A stretch of 64,000 nt of DNA from Prosthecobacter sp. (GCA_019186985.1 JABARQ010000017.1:1-64000), one strand, 5' to 3'. Shown: positions 19,641 through 29,291, counted from the stretch's first letter. Numbers and translations are program-made. Notes: a model not told the origin generated them from the sequence alone.

Positions 19641-19714
19641 GATACATGCCAAAACATGAATTGGATAAAAACATGAGCCGCGGCCAGGAGAGGTGAGCAA
19701 ACCCTGCCCTAACA

Positions 19715-21271
19715 ATGACGACACCTTCACTGCCCCAGCTGATCTCCGCCCCTGAATGGACATCCATCGTGATGCTGATGCTTCTGATCATCGGCCTGAT
19801 GATGAGCCGGGGCGGCAGGCAGGCCGCCGAGTCGGCGGCGCTTGTCGCGAGGCTGTTCCTGGGCATGGCCTTGTTTTTTTCAGCCTGCGTGATCCTGGCC
19901 GGGCCGGTGAGGGTGGAGCTTGCGGCATGGGGCCCGGCGAAGCTGGCGCTGCTCATCGACCCGCTGTCGGTGCTGATGTTCCTGCTGGTCAGTTTCCTGG
20001 GCGTCGTGGTGACGCGCTATTCGATCAACTACCTGGACGGCGACCCGGGGCAGGCGGCCTTCTCGCGCCGGCTGCTGGCGACGCTGACAAGCGTGCTGGT
20101 GCTGGTGCTGTCGAGCAACCTGCTGCTGTTCACGGCGGCCTGGGTGGCGGCCAGCCTGAGCCTGCACCAGCTGCTGACCTTTTATGGCGAGCGTCCTGCG
20201 GCGGTGATGGCGGCGCGGAAAAAGTTCATCATCAGCCGGCTGGCGGACTCGTGCATGGTGGCGGCGCTGGTCCTGGTGTGGCAGGGGCACGGCACCTGGG
20301 AGTTTCATGAGCTCTTTGCCAGTGCGAAGGGTGCTTCCTCCGTGCTGGTGGCCGGGCTGCTGGTGGCGGCGGCGATGCTGAAGTCGGCCCAGTTCCCCTT
20401 CCACTCGTGGCTGCCGGACACGCTTGAGACACCCACGCCCGTCTCCGCTCTGATGCATGCGGGCATCATCAATGCGGGAGGCTTCCTGATCGTCAGGCTG
20501 AGTCCGCTTGTGGCCCAGTCGCCTGCGGCCCTGAACGTGCTGGCGCTGCTCGGGGCCTTCACGGCGCTGTTTGCAAGCGTGATCATGATGACGCAGACCA
20601 GCGTGAAGAAGTCGCTCGCCTGGTCCACGGTGTCGCAGATGGGCTTCATGATGCTGCAATGCGGCCTGGGGGCCTTTGCGCTCGCGATGATGCACATCGT
20701 GGCGCACTCGCTCTACAAGGCGCACGCCTTTCTGAGCAGCGGCAGCGTGGTGAGCCTGGCGAAGTCGGCATGGATGCCTTCGGGCAGGCCTGCCGCCCAT
20801 CCCCTGACCGTGCTTGCCTCGCTTGCTGCGGCTGTGGTGGTGGGGCTGGGAGCGGCGAAGGCCGCCGGGCATGCGGGTGGTCGGGATGCCGGGCAGGGAC
20901 TTCTGGTGGCGGTCTTCATCCTGGCGACGGCGCACCTGCTGTGGACGCTGTGGAGCAGCAGCCTGAAGCGGGGGCTGATCCTGCGCGGCCTGGGAATGGC
21001 GGTGGCGGCATCTGCGGCCTGCTTCACGCTGCATGCAGCCTTTGAGCACATGCTCTCAGGATCCCTGCCTGACTATGCGCCGACGCGCAGCATGGCGGAG
21101 CACGCGGTGATGGTGGTCGTGGCGCTCCTGTTCCTGGCCGTCCTGGTCTTTCAGTCCCAGCTGCCCGCCTGGTCCTCACGGCCTGGGTTTGCGCGCCTCT
21201 ACGTGCATGCCAGCAACGGCTTCTACCTGGGCACGCTGTTCAACAAGATCACCCGGAAGATCATCGCCTGA
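19715..21271 (+). CDS. dabB: DabB, membrane subunit of the DAB inorganic carbon accumulation complex
   Basis: This 518-residue multi-span membrane protein belongs to the proton-pumping NADH dehydrogenase subunit L/antiporter family. Motifs include FTAAWVAASLSLHQLL, the lysine-rich PAAVMAARKKFIISRLADS, FPFHSWLPDTLETPTPVSALMHAGIINAGGFLI and VKKSLAWSTVSQMGFMMLQCGLG. On its own it would be called NuoL-like, but the neighbour 20 bp downstream is dabA and no other complex I genes are present. DabB is thought to supply a cation gradient that drives CO2 hydration by DabA, so bicarbonate accumulates in the cytoplasm. Confidence 0.88.
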   Translation: MTTPSLPQLISAPEWTSIVMLMLLIIGLMMSRGGRQAAESAALVARLFLGMALFFSACVILAGPVRVELAAWGPAKLALLIDPLSVLMFLLVSFLGVVVTRYSINYLDGDPGQAAFSRRLLATLTSVLVLVLSSNLLLFTAAWVAASLSLHQLLTFYGERPAAVMAARKKFIISRLADSCMVAALVLVWQGHGTWEFHELFASAKGASSVLVAGLLVAAAMLKSAQFPFHSWLPDTLETPTPVSALMHAGIINAGGFLIVRLSPLVAQSPAALNVLALLGAFTALFASVIMMTQTSVKKSLAWSTVSQMGFMMLQCGLGAFALAMMHIVAHSLYKAHAFLSSGSVVSLAKSAWMPSGRPAAHPLTVLASLAAAVVVGLGAAKAAGHAGGRDAGQGLLVAVFILATAHLLWTLWSSSLKRGLILRGLGMAVAASAACFTLHAAFEHMLSGSLPDYAPTRSMAEHAVMVVVALLFLAVLVFQSQLPAWSSRPGFARLYVHASNGFYLGTLFNKITRKIIA

Positions 21272-21291
21272 AATCCCAAGTCACCCACCTC

Positions 21292-23832
21292 ATGAGCACC
21301 CTCGCATCCACCCTGGCATCCCACAGCGACGAACGTTCCTCCATCCCGGCTCCGCCTGAACGGCAGGGCTGGCTGAGGCAGGCCCGCAACGCCTGCCTGC
21401 GCGTGCCTCCGCTCTGGCCTTTGCACAGTTTTGTGGCCGTGAACCCCTTTGTCGGGCTGGCCGGCCGGCCGTTCACCGATGTCTGCCATCTGATGCAGCG
21501 GGTGACGCATGAAGGCATGCTGATGAGCGTGGAGCATTTCCGGCGACAGCATGCCTCGGGACGCATCACCGTCGCAGACCTCGAGCACGCCATCCACCAG
21601 GCTGGTGCGGACCTTGCGGTGCAGGACCTGCTGGACTGGCTGAGGAATCCCGAACCTGAACCCGTGCCGGGCCTGCCGAGCCTTGCGGATGTGGCAACGA
21701 GGCGTCAGGGGCAGGCCTGGGACAAGATCATCGAGGAGGAGGTTTCAAAGTGGTGCGCGGCCTACTTTGATGAGGGACAGTCCGCGTGGCGCATGCCATG
21801 GAGGAAGCTGCCCCTTTACTCCGCCTGGCGCGAGGCGGCGATGATCGACCTGACGCCAGAGCTTGCCGGCTTGAAGAACTTCCGCCGTCTTGCGGCCGGT
21901 CTGCCGGAAAGCGCCAACGAAGCCATGGGCATGGTGCTTGACGAGCTCGGCCTTCCAGCGGAGCAGGCGGAGGATTACATGCACCGGCTGCTGATGACGC
22001 TTCCAGGCTGGAGCAGCTATGTGCAGCATCATGTGCGGGACAGGGCGACGCGTGGTACGCACGACGAGTCGCTGATGGAACTGCTGACGGTGCGGCTGGT
22101 CTTTGAACTGCAGCTCGCGCGGCAATTTGAGGGTTCGGGCATCCTCTGTGAGTGGATGGAAATCCTGCAGGACGGGGGTTCGAAGCCTGGCCTGCAGCTG
22201 CAGAAGCAGGTCCTCTGGCATTCCGCCCTTGAGGCCGGCTATCAGAGGAAGCTTGGATCTGGGCTGCTCAGGAAGGATGCGGCGCAAGCACGCCCGCAGG
22301 AACATCGGCCGGCATTGCAGGCGGTGTTCTGCATCGACGTGAGGTCGGAGGTCATGCGGCGGTCGCTGGAGTCCATGTCGGACCGGATCATGACGCTTGG
22401 CTTCGCAGGCTTCTTTGGCATGCCGATCGAACACGTGCCCTTCGGGCATAGGCATGGCAGCTCGCAGGTGCCGGTGCTGCTGAGCCCAAGATACCGCGTG
22501 AGGGATCATCTGCCGCATCTGACTCCGGACCAGGAGAAGCAGGTGAAAAGGCGGATGCAGATCCAACGTCGCGCAGAGCACTCGTGGAACGCCTTCAAGA
22601 CTTCGGCCGTGAGCTGCTTCAGCTTTGTTGAGGCCGCGGGGCTGGGCTTTGCGCTGCGGCTGGTGAAAGACGGCCTGCTGCCGGGTCTGGGTGGCGGGAA
22701 AACCAAGGGCTGTCCTTGTGCGGAGCCCAACCTTCGTGATTACAAAAGGGGCGCGTCCGGCTTGATCGAGGAAGCACAGCCTGACTCGGGGATTCCGCCG
22801 GAAGATCAGGTGCAGCTTGCCCTCGGGGCTCTGAAAAACATGGGATTGACGGGCGGCTTTGCACGTCTGGTCATGCTCTGCGGTCATGGCAGCCAGACGA
22901 CCAACAATCCTTATGCGGCGGGGCTGGACTGCGGGGCTTGCGGAGGACATGCCGGTGATTCGAACGCGCGTGTGGCCGCAGCGATCCTGAACCGGCCGCA
23001 GGTCAGGGCCGGACTCAAGGCCGGAGGCATTGACATTCCGCAGGACACCTGGTTCATCGCCGCACTGCACAACACGACGACGGATGACATCACCCTCATG
23101 GATGCTGGCAGGGCGCCGGCTTCACATGCGGCCGACCTGCTCCAGCTGCGGGCGTGGATCGAGGAGGCTGCGACGCTCTGCCGCCGGGAACGGGCGGTCG
23201 GACTTGGGCTGCCGGCTGTGGGAGCGGCCGAGCTCGGAAGGCTGGTCCAGGAGCGCAGCCAGGACTGGTCGCAGATCCGGCCGGAGTGGGGGCTTGCAGG
23301 CAACGCCGCGTTCATCGCCGCGCCGCGTGAGCGGACCCGGAGCCTCAACCTGGGGGGCAGGGTCTTCCTCCACGAGTATGATCATGCCGCCGACGGCACG
23401 GGCGGCACGCTGGAGATGATCATGACCGCCCCGCTGGTGGTGGCGAGCTGGATCAACCTGCAATATTACGCCAGCACGGTGAACAACCGTTTCTGGGGCA
23501 GCGGGACCAAGGTCACGCACAACGTGGCCGGCACCTTCGGCATCCAGCAGGGCAACGGAGGCGACCTGAAGACGGGCCTGCCGCTGCAGAGCGTGCATGA
23601 CGGGCGGGATTGGGTTCATGAACCGCTGCGCCTGTCCGCCTTTATCGAGGCGCCCTGCGATGACATCGAGGCGGTCCTCGCCAGGCACGAAAGCGTGCGC
23701 CAGCTTGTCGAGAACGGCTGGCTGCACCTGTTCGCGATTGAAAGCGGGGAGGGCCGCCTGAGGCAGCGCCGCCGGGACGGCTCCTGGGGCGTGGTTTTTT
23801 CCGATGAGACTTCAACCGACAAACGTAGTTAG
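21292..23832 (+). CDS. dabA: DabA (DUF2309/UPF0753), zinc-dependent CO2-hydrating subunit
   Basis: This 846-residue protein has the DabA zinc site visible: C347 and D349 in VFCIDVRSE, H532 in MLCGHGSQT and C547 in GLDCGACGGH. The fold is related to beta-carbonic anhydrases, and the C/D/H/C set is that of the active enzyme in Halothiobacillus. Other family blocks are AVNPFVGLAGRPF near the N-terminus and VTHNVAGTFGIQQGNGGDLKTGLP near the C-terminus. Together with DabB it performs vectorial CO2 hydration at the inner membrane. The stop is 3 bp before the next ATG, so the following secreted-protein genes are in the same operon. Confidence 0.92.
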   Translation: MSTLASTLASHSDERSSIPAPPERQGWLRQARNACLRVPPLWPLHSFVAVNPFVGLAGRPFTDVCHLMQRVTHEGMLMSVEHFRRQHASGRITVADLEHAIHQAGADLAVQDLLDWLRNPEPEPVPGLPSLADVATRRQGQAWDKIIEEEVSKWCAAYFDEGQSAWRMPWRKLPLYSAWREAAMIDLTPELAGLKNFRRLAAGLPESANEAMGMVLDELGLPAEQAEDYMHRLLMTLPGWSSYVQHHVRDRATRGTHDESLMELLTVRLVFELQLARQFEGSGILCEWMEILQDGGSKPGLQLQKQVLWHSALEAGYQRKLGSGLLRKDAAQARPQEHRPALQAVFCIDVRSEVMRRSLESMSDRIMTLGFAGFFGMPIEHVPFGHRHGSSQVPVLLSPRYRVRDHLPHLTPDQEKQVKRRMQIQRRAEHSWNAFKTSAVSCFSFVEAAGLGFALRLVKDGLLPGLGGGKTKGCPCAEPNLRDYKRGASGLIEEAQPDSGIPPEDQVQLALGALKNMGLTGGFARLVMLCGHGSQTTNNPYAAGLDCGACGGHAGDSNARVAAAILNRPQVRAGLKAGGIDIPQDTWFIAALHNTTTDDITLMDAGRAPASHAADLLQLRAWIEEAATLCRRERAVGLGLPAVGAAELGRLVQERSQDWSQIRPEWGLAGNAAFIAAPRERTRSLNLGGRVFLHEYDHAADGTGGTLEMIMTAPLVVASWINLQYYASTVNNRFWGSGTKVTHNVAGTFGIQQGNGGDLKTGLPLQSVHDGRDWVHEPLRLSAFIEAPCDDIEAVLARHESVRQLVENGWLHLFAIESGEGRLRQRRRDGSWGVVFSDETSTDKRS

Positions 23833-23835
23833 GCC

Positions 23836-25929
23836 ATGAAGGCGACCCTGGCCCTCCTTTTATTGACTCCCTGGCTGAGCACGCCGGGACAGGAACTGCG
23901 CCCCTGGACGGAATACCGCGTCTTCCTCTGGATGGGGGAGAAGGGGCAGAAGGCGCTCAAGGATCCGGCCATGCCGGAGCGTCTGCGCGAACTTGGCGTC
24001 AACAGCGGCATGACCGGGCCTGGCGGGGATGCGTCGTTCTACCGGGACAACGGCTTCGGGCACTACGTGGAGAACATCATCAACGAGGGGCTGTGCCTGA
24101 AGTTCCGCTCCAAGGTCACGAACTGGGACGCCTTCGTCAAAGGCTGGTCGGAGACGCGTGACCGGGAGTCGCTGGTGCGCGACTACTCCCTGGAGGATCC
24201 TGCGTGGCTTCAGAAAATGAGCGAGCGGATGCGCAAGACGGCCAGGGATGCAGCGGCAGGTGCGCCGCTGCTTTATGACCTGCGTGACGAGCTTTCCACG
24301 ACCATCTCCGCGAACCCCTTCGACTACGACTTTTCGCCGGTGTCGCTGGCCGCGTTCCGGGAGTGGCTGAAGGGTCGCTACGGCTCGCTGGAAAAGCTTA
24401 ACCAACAATGGGAAACGAGGTTCCCCTCATGGGAGGAGGTGACGCCGTTCACGACCGACCAGATCAAGCAGCGCATGGCTTCGGGCAAGCCTGAGGCCGC
24501 GATGAAGACTGACTGGGCGGAGGTGCGCGCCGTGAAGCTTGACCTTGCGAAGGCGAAGTCCGAGCGCACGCGGTGGAACTTCGCGCCCTGGGCGGATCAT
24601 CGCAGCTACATGGACCAGGCCCTGGCGCGTGCGCTGGATCATTTCCGCCAGGCCTCCCATGAGGCCGACCCTGCGACACCGGTGGGCATCGAGGGCACGC
24701 AGATGCCTCATGCCTTCGGCGGCTACGACCTGTGGAGGCTGAGCCAGGTGCTGGACTGGGTGGAGCCTTACGACATCTGCAACTCACGCGAGATCTTCGG
24801 CTCCTTCATGCCGGGGAAGCCCATCCTTGCGACGGTGTTTGAAAAGGAGACAAACGCCGCCATGCGCCGGCTCTGGCACCTGCTGCTGGAGGGGGACAAG
24901 GGTGCGATTGTGTGGTGGAGCGAGGATGTGATCGACTTCACGCAGCCGGGGCTGCCGCTCACCGCCAAGGGCAGGGCGCTGGCGCCGGTGTTCAAGTCGC
25001 TGGCCACGCCGCTCGCGAAGCTGTTCCTTCAGGCCGAGCGGGAGCGTGACCCGCTGTTCATTCATTACTCCCAGCCAAGCATCCAGGTGGCGTGGCTGCT
25101 GGAGTCGGCGGCGGACGGCAAGACCTGGCTGCGGCGCTTCAGCAGTTATGAATCCGACCACAACCGTCACGCGGTGGTGCGCAACGCCTGGCTGAAGGCC
25201 CTCCAGGACCTTGGCTTCAGCCCGCTGTTCCTTTCCGGGGAGCAGCTGGAGGCGGGCCTGCCGACGTCGGCGCGGCTCCTGGTGCTGCCGCAGAGCTGGG
25301 CGATGAGCGATGCGGAGCGGGAGGCGGCGCGTGCCTTTTCGCGCCGGGAGAACCGGGTCGTCGTCGCCGACGGCCCGCATGGCCTCTTTGACGAACATGG
25401 GACCCTGCGTCCTGAATTTTCATGGCCTGCGGGCGAGGCTCCGGAAAGCGTGCGGCTGACCTTTGGCACGAATCCGGGAGACAAGGTGTTTGAGGAGAGG
25501 TCGGACAGCTTGAGCGGTTATCCCGTGAAGCGCCTCAAGGCGGAAATGGACGTCACGGAGCTGGAGGCAGTCCTTAGGCTGCTGGAGGAGCGCGGCGTGA
25601 GGCCGCCGGTGAAGGTGCCCGCCGGGGCCAGGGTGCGGGTGCATCGCTACAAGGCCGGTGACAAGGCGCGGCTGCTGGCCTTCGAGCGAAACGTCGAATA
25701 CAAGATACGCGAGGAGCTGGCGCAGGTGGGAGGCAACGAGCAGCTGGAGAAGCCGGTGAGCTTCAAGGCGAAGATCCAGCAGCCTGGGCATGTCGTGAAC
25801 CTGCGCACGGGCGAGAAGCTGGGCAAGGTGACTGAATTTGAGGTTAGGCTTGACCCGTGGCAGCCGGCGTTGTTTGCCGTGCTGGCCGAGGAGCCTTCGG
25901 GTGATGTCGTGACGGAACTGCTCAAGTAA
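23836..25929 (+). CDS. Secreted GH42-like glycoside hydrolase family protein
   Basis: This 697-residue protein has a short signal peptide (KATLALLLLTPWLSTPGQE). The central region resembles GH42 beta-galactosidase barrels: LLYDLRDELSTT holds a candidate acid/base, and FREWLKGRYGSLEKLNQQWETRF is a typical family segment. PVGIEGTQMPHAFGGYDLWRL and WVEPYDICNSREIF follow. A Rossmann-like trimerisation-type domain comes next (LGFSPLFLSGEQLEAGLP, RLLVLPQSWAMSDAE), then a C-terminal beta domain. Substrate and activity are not known. It is packed 3 bp behind dabA and 7 bp before the beta-helix gene, an unusual context for either function. Confidence 0.68.
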   Translation: MKATLALLLLTPWLSTPGQELRPWTEYRVFLWMGEKGQKALKDPAMPERLRELGVNSGMTGPGGDASFYRDNGFGHYVENIINEGLCLKFRSKVTNWDAFVKGWSETRDRESLVRDYSLEDPAWLQKMSERMRKTARDAAAGAPLLYDLRDELSTTISANPFDYDFSPVSLAAFREWLKGRYGSLEKLNQQWETRFPSWEEVTPFTTDQIKQRMASGKPEAAMKTDWAEVRAVKLDLAKAKSERTRWNFAPWADHRSYMDQALARALDHFRQASHEADPATPVGIEGTQMPHAFGGYDLWRLSQVLDWVEPYDICNSREIFGSFMPGKPILATVFEKETNAAMRRLWHLLLEGDKGAIVWWSEDVIDFTQPGLPLTAKGRALAPVFKSLATPLAKLFLQAERERDPLFIHYSQPSIQVAWLLESAADGKTWLRRFSSYESDHNRHAVVRNAWLKALQDLGFSPLFLSGEQLEAGLPTSARLLVLPQSWAMSDAEREAARAFSRRENRVVVADGPHGLFDEHGTLRPEFSWPAGEAPESVRLTFGTNPGDKVFEERSDSLSGYPVKRLKAEMDVTELEAVLRLLEERGVRPPVKVPAGARVRVHRYKAGDKARLLAFERNVEYKIREELAQVGGNEQLEKPVSFKAKIQQPGHVVNLRTGEKLGKVTEFEVRLDPWQPALFAVLAEEPSGDVVTELLK

Positions 25930-25936
25930 CCCGGAC

Positions 25937-27487
25937 ATGCGTTTTTCCTGCCTCCTTCTTGCCGTCAGCCTGCACGCGGCAGATTCCATCCGGCCGGGTG
26001 AGATCTCCACGCCGTTTCCGACCCTGACGAACCTGGCGGTGGAATGGCGGGTTGAGGGCGATGACGACCTGGATGCCAGCTGCGGCCTGCGGTTTCGCAA
26101 GGCGGGTGAAGACCGCTGGCGCGAAGGCATGCCCTTGATCCGCGTGCCGGAGGGATCAAGCCGGGGCACGAAGCCGGCCTTCACCTGGATGAACCGTCTC
26201 AGCGGCAGTGTCTTCGACCTGGAGCCTGGGACGGAGTATGAGATGGAGCTGAGCCTGAGTGATCCGGATGGAGGAGACGAAGTTCGGACCGTGAAGGCGG
26301 CCACCAGGGCGGAGCCGGTGGCGAAGGTGGATGCCGTCGTCATTCGCGGAGGCAAATCCGACCTCAACCGGGTGAAGCCGGGCGAGGTGCTGCTGCTGGA
26401 GGACGGGGACTATGGCGCGGTGACCTTCAACCGTGATGGAGAGCCTGGACGCCCGATCGTCTACCGAAGCAAGGCCGGCGGAGCGGTCTTCAAGGAGGCC
26501 GGGCTAGCCGGGCGCAAGTGGGTTTATCTGGAAGGAGTCACCGTCAACGGGCCGGTGCGCATGAACGGCAGCGAGCATTGTGTGGTAAGGCGCTGCGTGA
26601 TTCGTTCACAATATGGCGTCAAGGCCTACAAGCCGGGCATGATGAACGCGTGCATCGAGGACAACATCATCACCGGCATCCGTGAGTGGCGCCCGGAGAT
26701 CCTGGGGGCCGAGGGGGACAATGACGGCGAGGGCATCCAGTTCACGGGCAGCGGCAATGTCATCCGTCACAACCGGGTGAAGGGCTTCCGCGACTGCATC
26801 TCCCACATGGAGGACGACGGTGCGGCGCCGCAGATGTGCAACGACGTCCTGAACAACGACGTCATCGCAGGTCTGGACGACGGCATCGAGGGCGACTTTG
26901 CGATGCACAACTGCCGCTTCATGCGCAACCGCGTGACCCACTGCTTTGTCGGCATCAGCTCGCAGCCCGGCCTGGGCGGCCCGAACTACTTCATGCGCAA
27001 CGTCCTTTTCAACATCATCCATGAAGCCTTCAAGCTGCACCGGTTCAGCCGGGGTGACGTCATCCTTCACAACACGGTGGTCAAGGCCGGCGACGCCCTT
27101 GGCGTCTACACGGGCGAGGAGTTCGACCATGTCCGCATTGAACATAATTGGTTTGTCGGAGGCCGGCCGCCGACCGGACCCGGGCCGGGCGGGCATTCGC
27201 TGGGCAGGGGCCGGGCGGTGGACCTTCAGCGTTTCGGCGGGCATTGTGTCATTGATCACAACACCTACTCCGTGCGAGGGCTGCCGCTGGAGGGGAAGTT
27301 CCTGAGCCAGGTGTTCAGAAAGCTTCCAGGGGGGCGTTTTGAGGCGCATGGACGCGAGATCCCCTATGACGGGCCTTTTCCCGAGGATCCGATGCAGATG
27401 AATGAGCCGCCCGATCTCACGGGTTTCCGTCAGGCGGGGGCGTATGCCGGCGATGAGCCAGCGCCGGTTTATGGACCCAGGCGGTGA
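25937..27487 (+). CDS. Secreted right-handed parallel beta-helix protein
   Basis: This 516-residue protein has a short hydrophobic leader (RFSCLLLAVSLHAADS). A fibronectin-like region follows (about 30-125, ending in PGTEYEMELSLSDPDGGDE). The rest is a beta-helix with repeated N-rich coils such as GNVIRHNRVKG, NDVLNNDVIAGLDDG, DVILHNTVVKAGD and VRIEHNWFVGG. This matches the pectate-lyase/polysaccharide-lyase superfamily. No specific lyase family can be named, and catalytic residues are not obvious. It is the last gene of the dab transcription unit and is convergent with the next gene, only 6 bp away. Confidence 0.75.
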   Translation: MRFSCLLLAVSLHAADSIRPGEISTPFPTLTNLAVEWRVEGDDDLDASCGLRFRKAGEDRWREGMPLIRVPEGSSRGTKPAFTWMNRLSGSVFDLEPGTEYEMELSLSDPDGGDEVRTVKAATRAEPVAKVDAVVIRGGKSDLNRVKPGEVLLLEDGDYGAVTFNRDGEPGRPIVYRSKAGGAVFKEAGLAGRKWVYLEGVTVNGPVRMNGSEHCVVRRCVIRSQYGVKAYKPGMMNACIEDNIITGIREWRPEILGAEGDNDGEGIQFTGSGNVIRHNRVKGFRDCISHMEDDGAAPQMCNDVLNNDVIAGLDDGIEGDFAMHNCRFMRNRVTHCFVGISSQPGLGGPNYFMRNVLFNIIHEAFKLHRFSRGDVILHNTVVKAGDALGVYTGEEFDHVRIEHNWFVGGRPPTGPGPGGHSLGRGRAVDLQRFGGHCVIDHNTYSVRGLPLEGKFLSQVFRKLPGGRFEAHGREIPYDGPFPEDPMQMNEPPDLTGFRQAGAYAGDEPAPVYGPRR

Positions 27488-27493
27488 GGCGTC

Positions 27494-28480
27494 TCACCTC
27501 GTCACCAACGGCCCCATCTTCACCACCTCCAGGTCGCGGCCCTTCACCTTGCGGATGGGCAGCAGTTCCTCATGCTTCCACCGGTCGTCCGGGGCGCCGC
27601 TGATGTACCAGTCGCCGCCGTTGTCGGCAAGGATCAGGCCGTGGGTCTTGAGGCCTTCGAGGATGACCCTGGCCGGGCCTTTGAAGCCGGACGTGTCAAA
27701 GGAGGCCTTGAGCCTGACGCGCATGCCCATGGGGGGAAGGTTTTCATCCTTGTGCGGGCTGGCGAAGTGGGTGGCTGGGGCGACGTAGGCGCGGCGTGAC
27801 TTTCTGACGGTGAAGCGCAGGGCGTGCGTCAGCCTTTGGGCACCGCAGATTTCGTCATAGCGCGCGAGGCCTGGAAGGATCGGCAGGCCTGCGGCGTCGG
27901 CGCTGGTCCAGCCGGCGGGGCGTGGACGTGGTGACTTGAGGTCAAAGACGGCCCCGCTTGACGCCTTCCAGGCGCGTCCGCCGTCGACGGGGAAGGCGCG
28001 GAAAAGCTCGAAGAGCATCCAGTTGTCCTTGTCGAGGATGAGCACATGCCGGTCGCCATCGGCCTGGGGGCCGCCTTCAACGGGAGCCTCCGGCGGGATG
28101 GGATAGGGGCCTGGATCGCTTTCATCGGCATACTCAAAGGTGATGGGAACCCTGGGCTGATCCTTGCCGACCACCTGATAGGGAATGCCGCCGGGAGCGC
28201 CCTTCCAAACCAGGCCGAAGTCCTCGTGCAGGGGCTTGTCCGCTCCGATGGAGGCGATGATGGCATCGCTCAGCGGGTCGACCTCATCCTTGGAGACGTC
28301 ACGGTTCCATTCGTCATCCGGGGGCATGAGAGGAATGCCGCCGAGGTCGGCGTTGGGACCGGTCTTGAGGCTGGCATGTTGAGCCTGCGTCCAAGAAGTC
28401 AGCAGGAGGAACAGCGATGCGACCAGTCGTGCCTGCAGGTTGAAGCCGATGGAGGGAACAGGAAGCTGAAAAGGCTGCAT
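27494..28480 (-). CDS. Secreted protein of unknown function (conserved family)
   Basis: This 328-residue protein has a hydrophobic leader around residues 15-33 (ARLVASLFLLLTSWTQAQ). I recognise the pattern of a widespread uncharacterised secreted family: DDEWNRDVSKDEVDPLSDAIIASIG, ITFEYADESDPGPYPIP, RHVLILDKDNWMLFELF, RPAGWTSADAAGLPILPGL, LPPMGMRVRLKASFD and LILADNGGDWYISGAPD. These blocks are highly conserved in soil bacteria, often annotated only as hypothetical. The aspartate-rich DESDPGPYP segment could bind metal. It is convergent with the beta-helix gene; no operon partner is evident. Confidence 0.6.
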   Translation of the reverse strand: MQPFQLPVPSIGFNLQARLVASLFLLLTSWTQAQHASLKTGPNADLGGIPLMPPDDEWNRDVSKDEVDPLSDAIIASIGADKPLHEDFGLVWKGAPGGIPYQVVGKDQPRVPITFEYADESDPGPYPIPPEAPVEGGPQADGDRHVLILDKDNWMLFELFRAFPVDGGRAWKASSGAVFDLKSPRPRPAGWTSADAAGLPILPGLARYDEICGAQRLTHALRFTVRKSRRAYVAPATHFASPHKDENLPPMGMRVRLKASFDTSGFKGPARVILEGLKTHGLILADNGGDWYISGAPDDRWKHEELLPIRKVKGRDLEVVKMGPLVTR

Positions 28481-28554
28481 AAGCGTTCAGGTAAGCATGC
28501 TCCAAAAGGATGGCTGCCGGCCTGGCTGAGCGGACGCTGCCGTCTGCGCAGGTT

Positions 28555-29178
28555 TTACTTCGCCTCGGCCTTGAGCTTGGCCTTCTCTTCCAGCTTCTTT
28601 TTGAACTTGGCGACCTTGGGGCTGACGACGACGCGGCAGTAGCCCTGGTAGGGGTTGTTGGCGAAGTAGTCCTGGTGGTAGTCCTCGGCGGGATAGAATT
28701 TTTTCAGAGCGACGATCTCAGTGACGATCCTGCCCTGTATCTCCTTCTGGGCCTCGGCCATGGAGGCCTCGGCGATCTTCTTCTGCTCTTCGCTGGAGTA
28801 CATGATGGTGGAGCGATACTGGGTGCCTTCGTCGTTGCCCTGGCGGTTGAGGGTGGTGGGGTCGTGGGCGAGCCAGAAGAGGTCGATGATGTCCTTGAAG
28901 GTGATGATGTCTGGATCGTAGTCGATGCGGATGACCTCGGCATGGCCGGTGTCACCGTTGCAGACCTGCTTGTAGGTGGGGTTGTCCACCGTGCCGCCGG
29001 CGTAGCCGCTGACGACTTTCTGCACGCCCTTGAGCATCTTGTACTGGGCTTCGACGCACCAGAAGCAGCCGCCGCCGATCACGGCGGATTCGGTTTTACC
29101 AGAGGGGGCGGGGTCGGCGGAAAGGGCGGGGGAGGCGAGCAGGGACATGAGGGCAAGGATGGCAAAGGCGGATTTCAT
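28555..29178 (-). CDS. msrA: Exported peptide-methionine (S)-S-oxide reductase MsrA
   Basis: This 207-residue MsrA starts with a cleavable signal peptide (KSAFAILALMSLLASPALSA), so it acts in the periplasm. The catalytic motif GGGCFWC places the nucleophilic cysteine at residue 38. The rest of the domain is complete (SGYAGGTVDNPTYKQVC, GHAEVIRIDYDP, YPAEDYHQDYF). A lysine-rich tail follows the domain. It repairs oxidised methionine in exported proteins. The frame extends upstream, but the ATG at 29178 begins the leader directly. Confidence 0.93.
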   Translation of the reverse strand: MKSAFAILALMSLLASPALSADPAPSGKTESAVIGGGCFWCVEAQYKMLKGVQKVVSGYAGGTVDNPTYKQVCNGDTGHAEVIRIDYDPDIITFKDIIDLFWLAHDPTTLNRQGNDEGTQYRSTIMYSSEEQKKIAEASMAEAQKEIQGRIVTEIVALKKFYPAEDYHQDYFANNPYQGYCRVVVSPKVAKFKKKLEEKAKLKAEAK

Positions 29179-29291
29179 GGTCGCGAGGGGGCAGGATATG
29201 GATGACGACACAACCGTTACGAACCGGGCCGTCCTTTCAGATGAAACTGGATGAAACCGGTTTCGTGGATGGGAGGCGGAGGGCGGCTGGT

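Noticed and set aside
19715..21271. Calling the dabB gene an NADH dehydrogenase subunit L
   Set aside because: No other complex I genes are near, and dabA follows directly with its zinc site intact.
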